A model generated the notes under the pieces. That model was not told the DNA's origin. It saw only the letters and a program-made list of their open reading frames with translations, and did not search any database. A stretch of 64,000 nucleotides of DNA from Cellvibrio sp. OA-2007 (GTDB lineage Bacteria > Pseudomonadota > Gammaproteobacteria > Pseudomonadales > Cellvibrionaceae): the NCBI RefSeq assembly GCF_000953825.1, contig NZ_BBUL01000091.1:124001-188000 (forward strand), written 5' to 3'. The translations under genes were made by a program, and so were the position numbers. Shown piece after piece: positions 18,164 through 27,836 of this stretch (position 1 is its first letter; each line of letters begins with the position of its first letter).

Positions 18164-19702
18164 TTAATGATGAAATGAGTCAGGTAAATTTCTGCGAATA
18201 TCGCGGAAGGCATCAAACAGTTCCAGCGCGGCGTCTACCATGGCCGGATCAAATTGCTTGCCGCGCCGCTCGCTGATGTAGTGGATAATGTCATTTTCCT
18301 GCCAGGGCTTTTTGTAGGCACGCTCGGAACCAAGTGCATCAATTACATCAATGATGGCAACTATGCGCCCCTCCAGTGGAATCGCATTGCCTTTCAATGC
18401 GCTGGGGTAGCCATTACCGTCCCAGTGCTCGTGGTGGCTCAGAGCGATGCGCGCCCCCATTTTGGCGATGGTGCGGGTGGAATCTTTTAATAAGTCATAG
18501 CCAATTTGCGCGTGAGTTTTCATGATTTCCCATTCGGCATCATCCAGTTTTCCGGGTTTGTGCAAAATAGTTTCAGGAATGCCAATTTTACCTATGTCGT
18601 GCAGTGGCGATGCGTGGCGCAACATTTCCGCATACTCGCTGCTTTGCCCGAGCTTTAGCGCCATTAGCTCACACATCAGCGCTACACGCCGCACATGGGA
18701 GCCGGTTTCTTTCGAGCGCTGTTCAATCGCATCACCCAATACCAGCAACAATTCTTTTTGGGTTTCCTGAATGTGTTCGCGGTTGTGCAGGTTTTGGAAA
18801 ATCAAGGTGATATTGGCGGCAAACAAGGTGAGTATTTCATCTTGCAGCGCATTGTGCGCTTCGTGAAAACGGGTGTAGAGCACGCTGCGAGTCTGTTCAT
18901 TGGTATGGTAGTAACCGATAAATACCTCTTCAGTTACCGAGGATTGCTGGTTCGCTAATGTATCGATAATGGTCTGTTTGACATCGGCGGGCAGTATGTC
19001 GGTATCCCATTGGGTATTGAGCCTGACTTCATCGCCAGTGGCGGCAAGTAAAATTAATTCGGCATCGCCAAACAGATCCACATGCTGGCTAACCAAATAC
19101 ATCTCGGCGGTTTTGATACCGAGCAACTGCACAGTGTGACTGAGAATGGCATTGCCGAATTGATACAGGGTTTGACTGCGCAGTACGGAATCGGACGCGG
19201 CGATCACTTTTTGCATGCCGCGCTTACTGGTTTCAATGGTGATTATGTCGCGGTAGGAGCGGATCGATGAATACACGCAGGTTTTTAATTTGGTATCGGT
19301 TAACTCGGTTTTGCTTTTGTAGTCGTTGATATCGTAAGAGCGAATCACAGTTTCTTCTGGCGCGGTGCCGGGTTGGCCGGTGCGCAATACAATCCGCGTG
19401 GAGTGGTTGTTTAAATCGTTACGAACCTTGTGGATTAACTCCAGCCCGGCATTATCGGTTTCCATAATTACATCGATAAATGCCAGCGCAATATCGGGGT
19501 GATCCTGAAATAAACGCAGACCTTCCTCGGCACTGTAGGCGTTGAGAAAGGCGATGGGTTGTTCATCAACCCGAGTGTTTTTTAACACCATTTGTGTGAC
19601 CGCATGTACCTGTTGTTCATCATCGATAATCGCGACTTTCCAGGGTTTACCCTGTACGCTTTTGTTTGGCGCCAAGGGGCTTGCGGGTTTAAGAAACTTC
19701 AT
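18164..19702 (-). CDS. Response regulator with REC, DUF3369 and HD-GYP domains
   Basis: Phosphorylation-controlled c-di-GMP phosphodiesterase candidate. The receiver domain (about 20-145) has acidic pocket IDDE and phospho-acceptor Asp77. A DUF3369 module (about 150-320) follows, then the HD-GYP domain (about 325-505) with ASPLHDIGKIGIP supplying the HD metal site and HHEHWDGNGYP supplying the GYP motif, so it should be catalytically competent. It is the first gene of the unit and its partner is the GAF kinase just downstream. Expected output is lowering of c-di-GMP. Confidence 0.95.
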   Translation of the reverse strand: MKFLKPASPLAPNKSVQGKPWKVAIIDDEQQVHAVTQMVLKNTRVDEQPIAFLNAYSAEEGLRLFQDHPDIALAFIDVIMETDNAGLELIHKVRNDLNNHSTRIVLRTGQPGTAPEETVIRSYDINDYKSKTELTDTKLKTCVYSSIRSYRDIITIETSKRGMQKVIAASDSVLRSQTLYQFGNAILSHTVQLLGIKTAEMYLVSQHVDLFGDAELILLAATGDEVRLNTQWDTDILPADVKQTIIDTLANQQSSVTEEVFIGYYHTNEQTRSVLYTRFHEAHNALQDEILTLFAANITLIFQNLHNREHIQETQKELLLVLGDAIEQRSKETGSHVRRVALMCELMALKLGQSSEYAEMLRHASPLHDIGKIGIPETILHKPGKLDDAEWEIMKTHAQIGYDLLKDSTRTIAKMGARIALSHHEHWDGNGYPSALKGNAIPLEGRIVAIIDVIDALGSERAYKKPWQENDIIHYISERRGKQFDPAMVDAALELFDAFRDIRRNLPDSFHH

Positions 19703-19945
19703 CGTCGTCCCTCCCTATTTTTCAAAGTATAGGTGCTGGCTGTGTTTCAGCAGTGCTTCTTTAGCTGTTTTTTTAATTATCCATAAGCCTTTTGCAATAA
19801 TTCGATAGTCGGTTTTGTTGTTGTTACAGATTGATACAGACGCATGCGCTCTGTTACACCCAATCTTGTCGATCATCGCTAGGCTGTGCGCTCTTAATTA
19901 TGCTGCTGTAACCGCAGCGATTGCCCTAGCCAAAAGGAAACCGCC

Positions 19946-22003
19946 ATGCGCACATCATCCATCGTCACTCCAGGATTAGTCCTCTCGCTTTTAGCTGCCC
20001 CGGTTATAGCCAGTGATACAACAAGCCCCGCCCCGCCACCCGCGAATGACGCTGGCGTGGAAGAAATGGTAGTACAAGGGCGCAAAAGCGATTATTCGGT
20101 GATTACTGAAAATGCCCAAAAAATTATTGATGTGCCAGGTTCGCTGGGCGATCCGCTAATGGCAGTTTTCAGTTTGCCGGGTGTGATTAGTGAAGGCGAT
20201 GGCGGCGGTGCCCCAGCGGTGCGCGGCTCATCGCCGAGCGACAATCGCTACTTGGTCGACGGTGCGCCGGCAGCCTATGTTTTCCATACTTTTTCTACGT
20301 CGATTTTTAATGAAAATATCATTCAGGATTTTGACTTATTTTCCGCCGGGTTTGGTCCGCGCTATAGCAATGCCATCGGCGGGATTTTTGATATCAAATT
20401 GCGCGACCCCAAAACGCAGGATATTCATACCAAAGTTGATCTTTCAATTCTGCGCGCCGGCATATTTGTTGAAGGCGATGTAACGGAAGATTCCGCCTTT
20501 TATTTGTCTGGTCGCGCCAGTCTGCTGCATTATTTTTTTGATAGTGATGCCGCCGAAAAAGAAGACGGCATTAAAGTGCAAGATGCACCGGAAGATACGG
20601 ATTACCAGTTTAAATACCAATACCGTTTAGGTGATGACCACAAACTCACTTTGAGCGCGAACGGTGCAAGTGACTTGGCGGCAGCTGAATTTACCGAATT
20701 TTCTACCGAGGTTATGGAAGAGCCGGATTTTGCCGGGGATGCCAAAATTCAAAATACGTTTCACAACCAAAATTTGCGTTGGCAATTTGCTGCAGGGGAG
20801 GGCAGTGAGCTTGATATGCAAATGGGGCACTACCAAAAAAATGACGATACCTTTTGGGGAGGGGAAAAATATTTTTTTGATTTCACTACGGAAGATGTCT
20901 ATGCGGTAGCGAATTTTTCGCTGGTGCTGGGCAACTCCCACAGTATTTCAATGGGCGCAGAAAGCCATAATACTGAATACAGTTACGATGCGCGGTTTAT
21001 CAATTATTTATGTACTGAATTTGATCCCGATTGCGAGTTGCGCCGCGGCGAATTAATTGTCGCGGAAGATACAGTGACAATTAAAGAGCATTCTGCCTAT
21101 GTGAATGATCACTGGGCAATTACCGATGCGCTGGCGGTAGATCTGGGGGTGCAAACCCACTACAACGATTTCACCGAAGAAACCTTTACCCATCCGCGTG
21201 TTGCAATCGCCTGGGAGTTTATCGACAACTGGACGTTAAGTTCTTCTGCAGGCAGCTACAATCGCTTGCCGGATATCGATAAAACCTTTCCACAAATTGG
21301 CAATACCGAATTGCAATCGCCCAACTCCAATCACTACACGCTGGGTCTTAAACAGGAATTGGCTGATGAATGGAGTTGGTCGATAACGACCTATTACAAA
21401 ACCATGGACGATTTGCCGCTTGCAAGTGATGTGAATGATACTAACCAACCCTTCTACACCAACAATGTTGAAGGTGAGGCCTATGGGGTGGATTTATTCA
21501 TCAATAAAGGTTTAACCGATCGCTGGTACGGCTGGCTTGCGATCAGTGCATCGCGCAGTACCCGCACCAATAAACTCACCGATATGGAACGCGATTATTA
21601 TTTGGATACGCCGCTGGTAGTGAATTGGGTAATGAATTATCAAATAAACGATTTGTGGACTGTGGGTACGCGCTTGACCGCACAATCTGGCCGCGCGATA
21701 ACGCCAATTGTGGGCATTCAGCCCAACCCCTGGTTTGAAAATCGCATCTTGCCGGTATATGGCGAGCCCTATTCAGAAAATTTACCGGTGTATTCGCGCC
21801 TGGATCTGCGCTTTAAACGCGAAATGACACTTTGGGGTTACTCTGGCACTTACAATATTGATATTCTCAACGCCCTCAATCGCCGCAATGTTACCAATCG
21901 TAAACTAGATTACAAACGCACTCACTCGGCGCAAGATTTCAAATTGGAAGATCAAGTCGGTATGGGCATTATTCCCGCACTGGGTATGTCGCTGGTTTTT
22001 TAA
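19946..22003 (+). CDS. TonB-dependent outer-membrane receptor
   Basis: Predicted high-affinity outer-membrane transporter energised by TonB-ExbBD. A signal peptide (about 1-23) is followed by a TonB-box-like EEMVVQGR segment, the plug domain (about 50-165, with VRGSSPSDNRYLVDGAP), and a beta barrel to the C-terminal Phe. At 685 residues it is on the short side and has no N-terminal signalling extension. AAGGAAACCGCC precedes the ATG. It heads a run with a MipA/OmpV protein, a DUF3019 protein and a two-component system, all in the same direction with small gaps; the substrate is unknown. Confidence 0.92.
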   Translation: MRTSSIVTPGLVLSLLAAPVIASDTTSPAPPPANDAGVEEMVVQGRKSDYSVITENAQKIIDVPGSLGDPLMAVFSLPGVISEGDGGGAPAVRGSSPSDNRYLVDGAPAAYVFHTFSTSIFNENIIQDFDLFSAGFGPRYSNAIGGIFDIKLRDPKTQDIHTKVDLSILRAGIFVEGDVTEDSAFYLSGRASLLHYFFDSDAAEKEDGIKVQDAPEDTDYQFKYQYRLGDDHKLTLSANGASDLAAAEFTEFSTEVMEEPDFAGDAKIQNTFHNQNLRWQFAAGEGSELDMQMGHYQKNDDTFWGGEKYFFDFTTEDVYAVANFSLVLGNSHSISMGAESHNTEYSYDARFINYLCTEFDPDCELRRGELIVAEDTVTIKEHSAYVNDHWAITDALAVDLGVQTHYNDFTEETFTHPRVAIAWEFIDNWTLSSSAGSYNRLPDIDKTFPQIGNTELQSPNSNHYTLGLKQELADEWSWSITTYYKTMDDLPLASDVNDTNQPFYTNNVEGEAYGVDLFINKGLTDRWYGWLAISASRSTRTNKLTDMERDYYLDTPLVVNWVMNYQINDLWTVGTRLTAQSGRAITPIVGIQPNPWFENRILPVYGEPYSENLPVYSRLDLRFKREMTLWGYSGTYNIDILNALNRRNVTNRKLDYKRTHSAQDFKLEDQVGMGIIPALGMSLVF

Positions 22004-22031
22004 ATCACACTTTTTACTGCACAGGTTATAA

Positions 22032-22904
22032 ATGCTTATGTGGATCGGTTCGCGCGTTAGTCTTATCTGCGGCATGCTGTTTTCAGCAGGCGTCGCCATG
22101 CAGGTAATGGCTGGCGATCTCTCTAGCGATGTACGCAAAGGTGCCTCGGGGCCAGATACGGGTAATGGCGGTTATGTAGAGGTGGGGCTCGGTTTTGCCA
22201 GTTATACCAATCCAGTGGTGGGTGCGCCGGAGGGCAATAAAAAAGGCGAGGTGCACAATGAAGGCTTTATCGATATTAGTGCACGCTACCAATATAACGG
22301 CTGGTTTGTGGAATTGTTTTCGCAGAGCCTCGAACAATTCACTATGGGTTACAACTTTTACAATGGTACCCATGATTATACCAGCGGCAATTGGGCGCTC
22401 GATTGGGTGGCACTCGCCGAACACGATGAAATGAGTGGCGATGAAACGAATGATTATCGCGGCCTAAAAACCCGTCGCGGTGATTTTATGTCAGGCCCGC
22501 GCGCCACAGCTTACCTCGGCAATTATATTGTGCAATTGCACGCGCTTACCGATATTAGCCGCACGCATTACGGTGAACTCTATTCGTTGAAACTTGCGCG
22601 TCACTGGCAATATCGCAACTGGAATTTTCACGGCATAGTTGGCGCTACTTATCGCTCACAAGAAATTACCGACTATTATTTTTCTATCGCTGCCGATGAA
22701 GCGTCTGAAGTATTTCCTGAGTACAGTGCACCTGCGGGTATGGCCTATGTTGCGGAGTTTGGTGCGACCTATCCGATCAGCGAGAAGTGGGTATTTCGCG
22801 GTTTTATCCGGCGCATTGAGCTGGCATCCGTTGCAACTAAAAGCCCGCTTATACTCGATGACCACGGCGAAATTATAGCCACTGCTATTAGTTACGTGTT
22901 TTAG
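22032..22904 (+). CDS. MipA/OmpV-family outer-membrane protein
   Basis: A 290-residue exported beta-barrel protein. After the signal peptide (about 1-27, ending VMAG) comes the YVEVGLGFASYTNPVVG opening typical of MipA/OmpV proteins, repeated amphipathic strands, and a C-terminal aromatic residue (ISYVF). Family members have been linked to murein-hydrolase scaffolding and to envelope stress and antibiotic responses. It starts 28 bases after the TonB receptor, and its stop codon overlaps the start of the next gene, so expression is probably coordinated. Confidence 0.88.
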   Translation: MLMWIGSRVSLICGMLFSAGVAMQVMAGDLSSDVRKGASGPDTGNGGYVEVGLGFASYTNPVVGAPEGNKKGEVHNEGFIDISARYQYNGWFVELFSQSLEQFTMGYNFYNGTHDYTSGNWALDWVALAEHDEMSGDETNDYRGLKTRRGDFMSGPRATAYLGNYIVQLHALTDISRTHYGELYSLKLARHWQYRNWNFHGIVGATYRSQEITDYYFSIAADEASEVFPEYSAPAGMAYVAEFGATYPISEKWVFRGFIRRIELASVATKSPLILDDHGEIIATAISYVF

Positions 22905-23365
22905 TGGTGGCGCTGCAAATGGAAAATTGTATAACCCACGCTTGGCAGAACATCAGATGCCTATGCAAATATGTACGGCACTTGATAAGTGCAAGTATTG
23001 TCTTGGGTATAACACATGCCGCAGTAGCGGATGAAGCTGCTAGCGCGGCCGCACAGCTGCAATTAAAACCTCAGCGCTGCGTGGCTTTGCACCAGGGACA
23101 GATGTGTTATCAGAGCGTGCAATTATTCTGGCGCGCTCCGCAAGCGGGGCATTATTGCCTTTATCAGCAGTTTGCCGAAACGCCCATTCACTGCTGGCAA
23201 GATGTTGCAGCAGGGCAATTTCAATATGAGTTTGCCAGTGATACATCGCTAGACTTGCAGCTGGTTAATGTGCAAGGCAACAAAATCCTGGCTACGGCCA
23301 CACTGGAAGTGGCTTGGGTGTACAAGGCAAATACCCGGCGTAAAACTCATTGGCGACTTTTTTAA
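22904..23365 (+). CDS. DUF3019 periplasmic protein
   Basis: A 153-residue exported protein; a hydrophobic stretch near residues 25-42 ending THAAVADEA acts as signal peptide after an unusually long polar N-terminus, so the true start may lie further in. The mature part has the LKPQRCVALHQGQMCYQ and HYCLYQ segments with paired cysteines that mark DUF3019. Such genes commonly sit beside MipA/OmpV and two-component genes in marine gammaproteobacteria. It overlaps the preceding stop by one base, and its TAA overlaps the next ATG (TAATG). Confidence 0.8.
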   Translation: MVALQMENCITHAWQNIRCLCKYVRHLISASIVLGITHAAVADEAASAAAQLQLKPQRCVALHQGQMCYQSVQLFWRAPQAGHYCLYQQFAETPIHCWQDVAAGQFQYEFASDTSLDLQLVNVQGNKILATATLEVAWVYKANTRRKTHWRLF

Positions 23366-24084
23366 TGATGAATACAGAAATACCCGCCAGCATTTTATTG
23401 GTAGAAGATGACGCCTCTTTGGCGGAGTGGATATTGCAATATTTGCGCGGCCATAATTATCAGCTGCACCATATTGATCGCGGTGATCAAGTGTTGGCTG
23501 CGGTAAAGCAACAGCCGCCGGAATTAATTATTCTGGATGTAATGCTGCCTTACAAAAATGGTTTTGATCTGTGTCGCGAATTGCGCGCTTTTTATTCCGG
23601 GCCAATTTTAATGCTCACCGCCTGCGGTGAAGAGGCCGATGAAATTCTCGGGCTGGAACTGGGCGCCAATGATTATTTAACCAAGCCGGTGCGCCCGCGA
23701 GTCTTGTTAGCACGAATTAAAGCCCTGCTGCGGCGGGAGCACATTGAACCGGCGAGTGCTACTGCGCAAGAGGGTGAATTGCAATTTGGCCAATTAAAAA
23801 TCCTGCGCGATGCCAAAAGTGTCTTTTATCGCAACCAGATGATTCCTGTCACTGCCAATGAATTTGATGTGCTCTGGTTATTGGCGAGTCAGGCTGGGCA
23901 AGTGATTCGTCGCGAGGCATTGGTAACACAATTGCGCGGCATTGAATACGATGGTTTTGATCGCTCGATTGATATCCGTATATCGCGCTTGCGAAAAAAA
24001 TTATTTGATAACACCGAGCAACCTTTTCGCATTAAAACCATCTGGGCCAAAGGCTATTTGTTTTCGCCCGAGGCGTGGGAATAA
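23365..24084 (+). CDS. OmpR/PhoB-family response regulator
   Basis: DNA-binding response regulator of 239 residues. The receiver domain (about 8-122) has acidic pair Glu14/Asp15 and phospho-acceptor Asp58 in LIILDVMLP, and a conserved Lys in the NDYLTKP loop. A winged helix (about 140-235) ends with the IKTIWAKGYLF segment typical of the family. I chose ATG 23365, which overlaps the DUF3019 stop, rather than TTG 23350. The kinase gene overlaps its 3' end. Likely targets are the upstream outer-membrane genes; that is inference. Confidence 0.95.
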   Translation: MMNTEIPASILLVEDDASLAEWILQYLRGHNYQLHHIDRGDQVLAAVKQQPPELIILDVMLPYKNGFDLCRELRAFYSGPILMLTACGEEADEILGLELGANDYLTKPVRPRVLLARIKALLRREHIEPASATAQEGELQFGQLKILRDAKSVFYRNQMIPVTANEFDVLWLLASQAGQVIRREALVTQLRGIEYDGFDRSIDIRISRLRKKLFDNTEQPFRIKTIWAKGYLFSPEAWE

Positions 24085-25364
24085 TTGTGCAGCGTTTAAC
24101 CCTGTCGCTGCTCTTGGTAGTGCTCACCGCCGTGGTTGGTCTCGGTTGGGGGATTGACCGCTGGTACAGTGCACAATTTGCCGATGAAGAAGACCCCACC
24201 GTTAGCGCCTATAAAAATGTCGGGCGTGAATTGGCGCTGTTGCTTGATGCGGGTGTGCCAACCCAGCAATGGTTGACTGACTCGCGGTTACATCCGCAGC
24301 TCTCCGACTACAGCGACTTCCCTTTGCCGGAAGGTGTTAAAACCCATTTTGAAACTGGCGAGCCGCTACTACTCGAGTCGGGCGATCAGCTCACCCTGCA
24401 TTTTTATCTCAAACAGCAACAACAGGTTTTATCCTTTGCGCTACCGAATGAATTGCGTCAGGAAAATAACGGCGCACTGCGCTGGTTGCTGACCTTGTTA
24501 TTTTACGGTGGCGTCATTGCCATGGTGTTAATTTGGCTGTACCCCTTATTGCGTCGCCTCGCTTTGCTGCGCAAATCAGCTCAGGCATTTGGTGCTGGTG
24601 ATTTGCAGGTGCGCATCGCCGCAGATAAGCATTCCTATATCCAAACTATCGAGCAGGATTTTAATCGCATGGCGCAGCGCATTGAGCAGCTGATCGCCGA
24701 CAATAAATTATTATCGCGCGGTTTGTCCCACGATCTGCGCACGCCGCTCGCTCGCTTGCGTTTTGGTTTGGATGTATTGGAAGAAGCGAACCTAACCCCG
24801 GAGCAGCAACAAAATCTCGCCCATTTAAATCGCGATCTTATGGCGATGGAGTCGCTAGTGGAGGCGTTGTTAAATTATGCACGTCTTGAGCAAGCGACCA
24901 TTTCATTTACGGCGCGGCCCATTCAGCTGGCAGAGTTTATAACGCAGCTGCACGATGATTTCTATTGCGAGCAGGTGGAGTTGGCAATCTCTTCATCCGC
25001 ATTAAATGTATCTGCGCAGGGTGATCCAGAATACCTCGCTATGTTGTTGCATAACCTGCTGCAAAACGCATTGCGCTATGGTGGTGGGCGTGTGCAGCTC
25101 AGCCTGCAGTGGCTGAGTGGTCAGTTGCAGTTAAATGTGGCCGACAACGGCACCGGAATTCCAATCGCTGAGCGTGAAAAAGTGCTTGCGCCGTTTTACC
25201 GCAGCGAGGGCAGTCATCATCAAGGGCGCGGTCATGGGTTGGGCTTGGCGATTGTGGCGCGTATCGCACAGTGGCATGGGGCCGAGCTGATTCTCACTGA
25301 GTCTACTGAGCTGGGTGGGCTCAGTGTTGTTGTGATTTTTCCAACTGAAAAATTAAGTGCCTAA
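24075..25364 (+). CDS. Membrane sensor histidine kinase
   Basis: Two-component kinase paired with the preceding regulator. Two transmembrane segments (about residues 8-25 and 137-158) flank a periplasmic sensor of about 110 residues with no recognised fold, followed by HAMP (about 160-205), HisKA with phospho-acceptor His219 in LSRGLSHDLRTPLARLR, and a HATPase domain with NLLQNALRYG (N box), DNGTGI and GLGLAIV. GTG 24075 overlaps the regulator gene by 10 bases; GTG 24087 is an equally plausible later start. Confidence 0.94.
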   Translation: MGIIVQRLTLSLLLVVLTAVVGLGWGIDRWYSAQFADEEDPTVSAYKNVGRELALLLDAGVPTQQWLTDSRLHPQLSDYSDFPLPEGVKTHFETGEPLLLESGDQLTLHFYLKQQQQVLSFALPNELRQENNGALRWLLTLLFYGGVIAMVLIWLYPLLRRLALLRKSAQAFGAGDLQVRIAADKHSYIQTIEQDFNRMAQRIEQLIADNKLLSRGLSHDLRTPLARLRFGLDVLEEANLTPEQQQNLAHLNRDLMAMESLVEALLNYARLEQATISFTARPIQLAEFITQLHDDFYCEQVELAISSSALNVSAQGDPEYLAMLLHNLLQNALRYGGGRVQLSLQWLSGQLQLNVADNGTGIPIAEREKVLAPFYRSEGSHHQGRGHGLGLAIVARIAQWHGAELILTESTELGGLSVVVIFPTEKLSA

Positions 25365-25385
25365 CGCGCAGACCCTATGATTTTT

Positions 25386-25410
25386 AAAGCACTATTATGG
25401 TGCTTTTTTC
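25386..25410 (+). terminator. Terminator after the sensor kinase
   Basis: AAAGCAC pairs with GTGCTTT around a short AT-rich loop and is followed by TTTTTT, closing the TonB/MipA/two-component run. Confidence 0.75.
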
Positions 25411-25579
25411 TCAGATTGCGCCCGTTCATTTCTGCTTGGGTGATCTTGCAAAACATCAACCTTCAATTAATTTTCCATTATTCGCGAGCCAGCTGAAAAT
25501 CGTGCTAAATTGCGCCCAATAAATAATAATATTTCGGCGCTTTTTTGCTCATCTGCTGTTTTCAATAGGTTGACTGGAT

Positions 25580-27832
25580 ATGGAAAAATTCGAGGCTCGC
25601 CAGTTCACGGCTCGCTATAACAAAATCATGCTGTATACCTTTTTTGCGGTGTTGCTGGTTTCAGCATTACTGATCAGCATTCAGACTATGAGCGAGGCAA
25701 AATATAAAAATAATCAGCTCATTGAGCAATTTAAAACGGAAGCTGTTGCAATCGATAATTTGATTGTGCGCGTCACTGTACTGCTGGATGTAATGCAAAA
25801 GAATGCGCAAGATTATTTTACTGATCCGCGCGCTACAGCGAGTTTTTATTTCAGCGGGCTTGCACCAATCGGCATTAACGAATATGGACTGGATAAGATT
25901 CCCGCACCCTATGTGGCCAGTGATACCGGCAATTTAACCGGCAAGGGGCGCATGGCAGAACTCAATAGTGAGTTGAAAAATGAAATAGAAATGGCATTCA
26001 GCCTGAATAGCGCTTTTAAGTCCACGCTCAATAGTGTCCCCAATGCGGCGTGGGTTTATTACACCTCAAAAAATAATTTTATTAATTTGTACCCCTGGGT
26101 GCCTTCGGCGGATTTTAAATTCACCGAGAAATTGCACAAAAAGGAATTTTATACTCGCGGTGTGCCAGCGGCAAATCCCGGTCGAGATATTTTTTGGACG
26201 TCGATTTATCTCGATGAGGCAGGCAAAGGCATTATGGTCACTGCGGCAAAACCAATTTATCGCCACGATGAGTTTTTAGGTACGGTCGCGATTGATTTTA
26301 CGCTGGAAGAATTGGGTAATTACGTCAAGCAGTTTAGGCCTGGCCTAGGCGAATTGTCGATCACCAACTCAGCTGGCCAGTTGCTGGCGCACACCCATAT
26401 GCAGCTCACGGAACACTCAGTTTTTAAAGATGCCTTGCCGGAAGGTGTGACAACAGAAGCTTTCTCTGCCTCGTGCAGCGACTTGCAATTGGTACAGTTA
26501 AATGGTTACCAATATATTTGTTATCAATTAACCAATGCGCCTTGGCAGGTGATTTACCTTGAGCAAACCCAATCTTTTATGAGCCGTATGTTCTCGTCTA
26601 TAGGTACAGTTTTTATTGTATTGCTAACGGCTTTAGGTATTTTGCTGTACTTGATTAAAAAACTTACCTTTCGCGAATTTATCTACCCTGCCGAATCTTT
26701 AGTTCGGCATATTGCCAAACAAGGGGTTGAGGAGAAACCCTCGTCGCGGGTTGTGCCTGCACCCTGGCTGCCTTGGTTTTCCAAAATCAGTGAAACCTTT
26801 CAACAAAACCGCAACTTGATTGATGAGATAAAACAAAAAAATACCGAGCTAACTGACCTCAATATTTCCCTTGAACGCTATATGCCGAAATTTATTTTGG
26901 TAGTAAGTCAGGAGCAGGGTTGCGGCGCCTCCACCCTCGGCAGTTATTTTGCTGGCAGTTTGGCAAAAATTAATAGTGATAAAAAAACCGTATACATGGA
27001 ATACCCGGCCAATAATCGCCTAAGTTCAGATTTAGGTTATGCCCCCAGTGAGCGAATTCACAAACACGCCAATGGTTTTGACATCTGGAATGATTTTGAT
27101 TTGGGTGAAGTGCCAGAGGGCGCAGAGTCATCGCTATTGATGACTAAAATTCTCAACCAATATGCCAATATTGTTATGCATGCAAGGGTCAAGGGCGATG
27201 TTAACGGGTTTATTGATACTTATCTTGAACCTTTATTTCGCTATGCCAAGGCGATAGTAGTGATGGTGCCTAATGGCGATAAGGCGGGGCAGCGAACATC
27301 GACCTTGGTGAAAAGCATTCAGCGGCATGTGCGTCAAGATCAAACCACGCTCTACACTATTTTAAACCGGACGAGGGAGAATATTAGCCTTGATATGAAG
27401 GTGAACTTTGAAATTCCGTATATTGCCGAGCTTGCTCCTTTCAGCAAGGCAGTATTTAACCTGCCCGAACTTGCGGCCAAAGTGGTGAATGAGATTGTGG
27501 AGCGCATAGAGCGTGTGCATCAGGTGTGTATTTTTATTCCCACCACCATCAATATTGATCAACCGTTTGACTCGGCGCTGTATGTGGATAAAACCATGGT
27601 GTTTTTGGGTGAAAAATTTGGTGGTGCGACCTCTTCCGAGGCGCGGGGTGTGTGGAATAGCGATGGCTCGGGTATGGTCAATGAGGCGGTTCATTTAGTG
27701 ATTTCCTATACCACTGAAGATGATCTCAACCGCTTTGCCAATGAAGTGATTGAGTTTATAAAGTTGCTCAAAGAAGAATTGCAACAGGAAGCGATGGCGC
27801 TTGAAATCAATAAAAAAATGATCTTGGTATAA
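25580..27832 (+). CDS. Cache-domain membrane sensor fused to a MinD/CpaE-like domain
   Basis: A 750-residue protein with an unusual composition. A transmembrane helix (about 14-35), a large periplasmic double-Cache-type sensor (about 36-330) and a second helix (about 340-362) resemble a chemoreceptor input. The cytoplasmic part (about 435-640) resembles MinD/CpaE P-loop proteins: VVSQEQGCGASTLGSYFA at about 441-458 stands where the deviant Walker A is expected but lacks the GKT/GKS lysine, and later AIVVMVPN and LYTILNRTR match MinD-fold strands. A final module (about 645-750, with KFGGATSSEARGVW and a DDLNRFANEV helix) resembles small stand-alone phage or bacterial domains of unknown role. 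The ion-channel gene starts 4 bases after its stop. Confidence 0.8.
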   Translation: MEKFEARQFTARYNKIMLYTFFAVLLVSALLISIQTMSEAKYKNNQLIEQFKTEAVAIDNLIVRVTVLLDVMQKNAQDYFTDPRATASFYFSGLAPIGINEYGLDKIPAPYVASDTGNLTGKGRMAELNSELKNEIEMAFSLNSAFKSTLNSVPNAAWVYYTSKNNFINLYPWVPSADFKFTEKLHKKEFYTRGVPAANPGRDIFWTSIYLDEAGKGIMVTAAKPIYRHDEFLGTVAIDFTLEELGNYVKQFRPGLGELSITNSAGQLLAHTHMQLTEHSVFKDALPEGVTTEAFSASCSDLQLVQLNGYQYICYQLTNAPWQVIYLEQTQSFMSRMFSSIGTVFIVLLTALGILLYLIKKLTFREFIYPAESLVRHIAKQGVEEKPSSRVVPAPWLPWFSKISETFQQNRNLIDEIKQKNTELTDLNISLERYMPKFILVVSQEQGCGASTLGSYFAGSLAKINSDKKTVYMEYPANNRLSSDLGYAPSERIHKHANGFDIWNDFDLGEVPEGAESSLLMTKILNQYANIVMHARVKGDVNGFIDTYLEPLFRYAKAIVVMVPNGDKAGQRTSTLVKSIQRHVRQDQTTLYTILNRTRENISLDMKVNFEIPYIAELAPFSKAVFNLPELAAKVVNEIVERIERVHQVCIFIPTTINIDQPFDSALYVDKTMVFLGEKFGGATSSEARGVWNSDGSGMVNEAVHLVISYTTEDDLNRFANEVIEFIKLLKEELQQEAMALEINKKMILV

Positions 27833-27836
27833 CACT

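Noticed and set aside
23350-23364. TTG start for the OmpR-type regulator
   Set aside because: ATG 23365 overlaps the preceding stop in a TAATG arrangement and gives the normal N-terminus.
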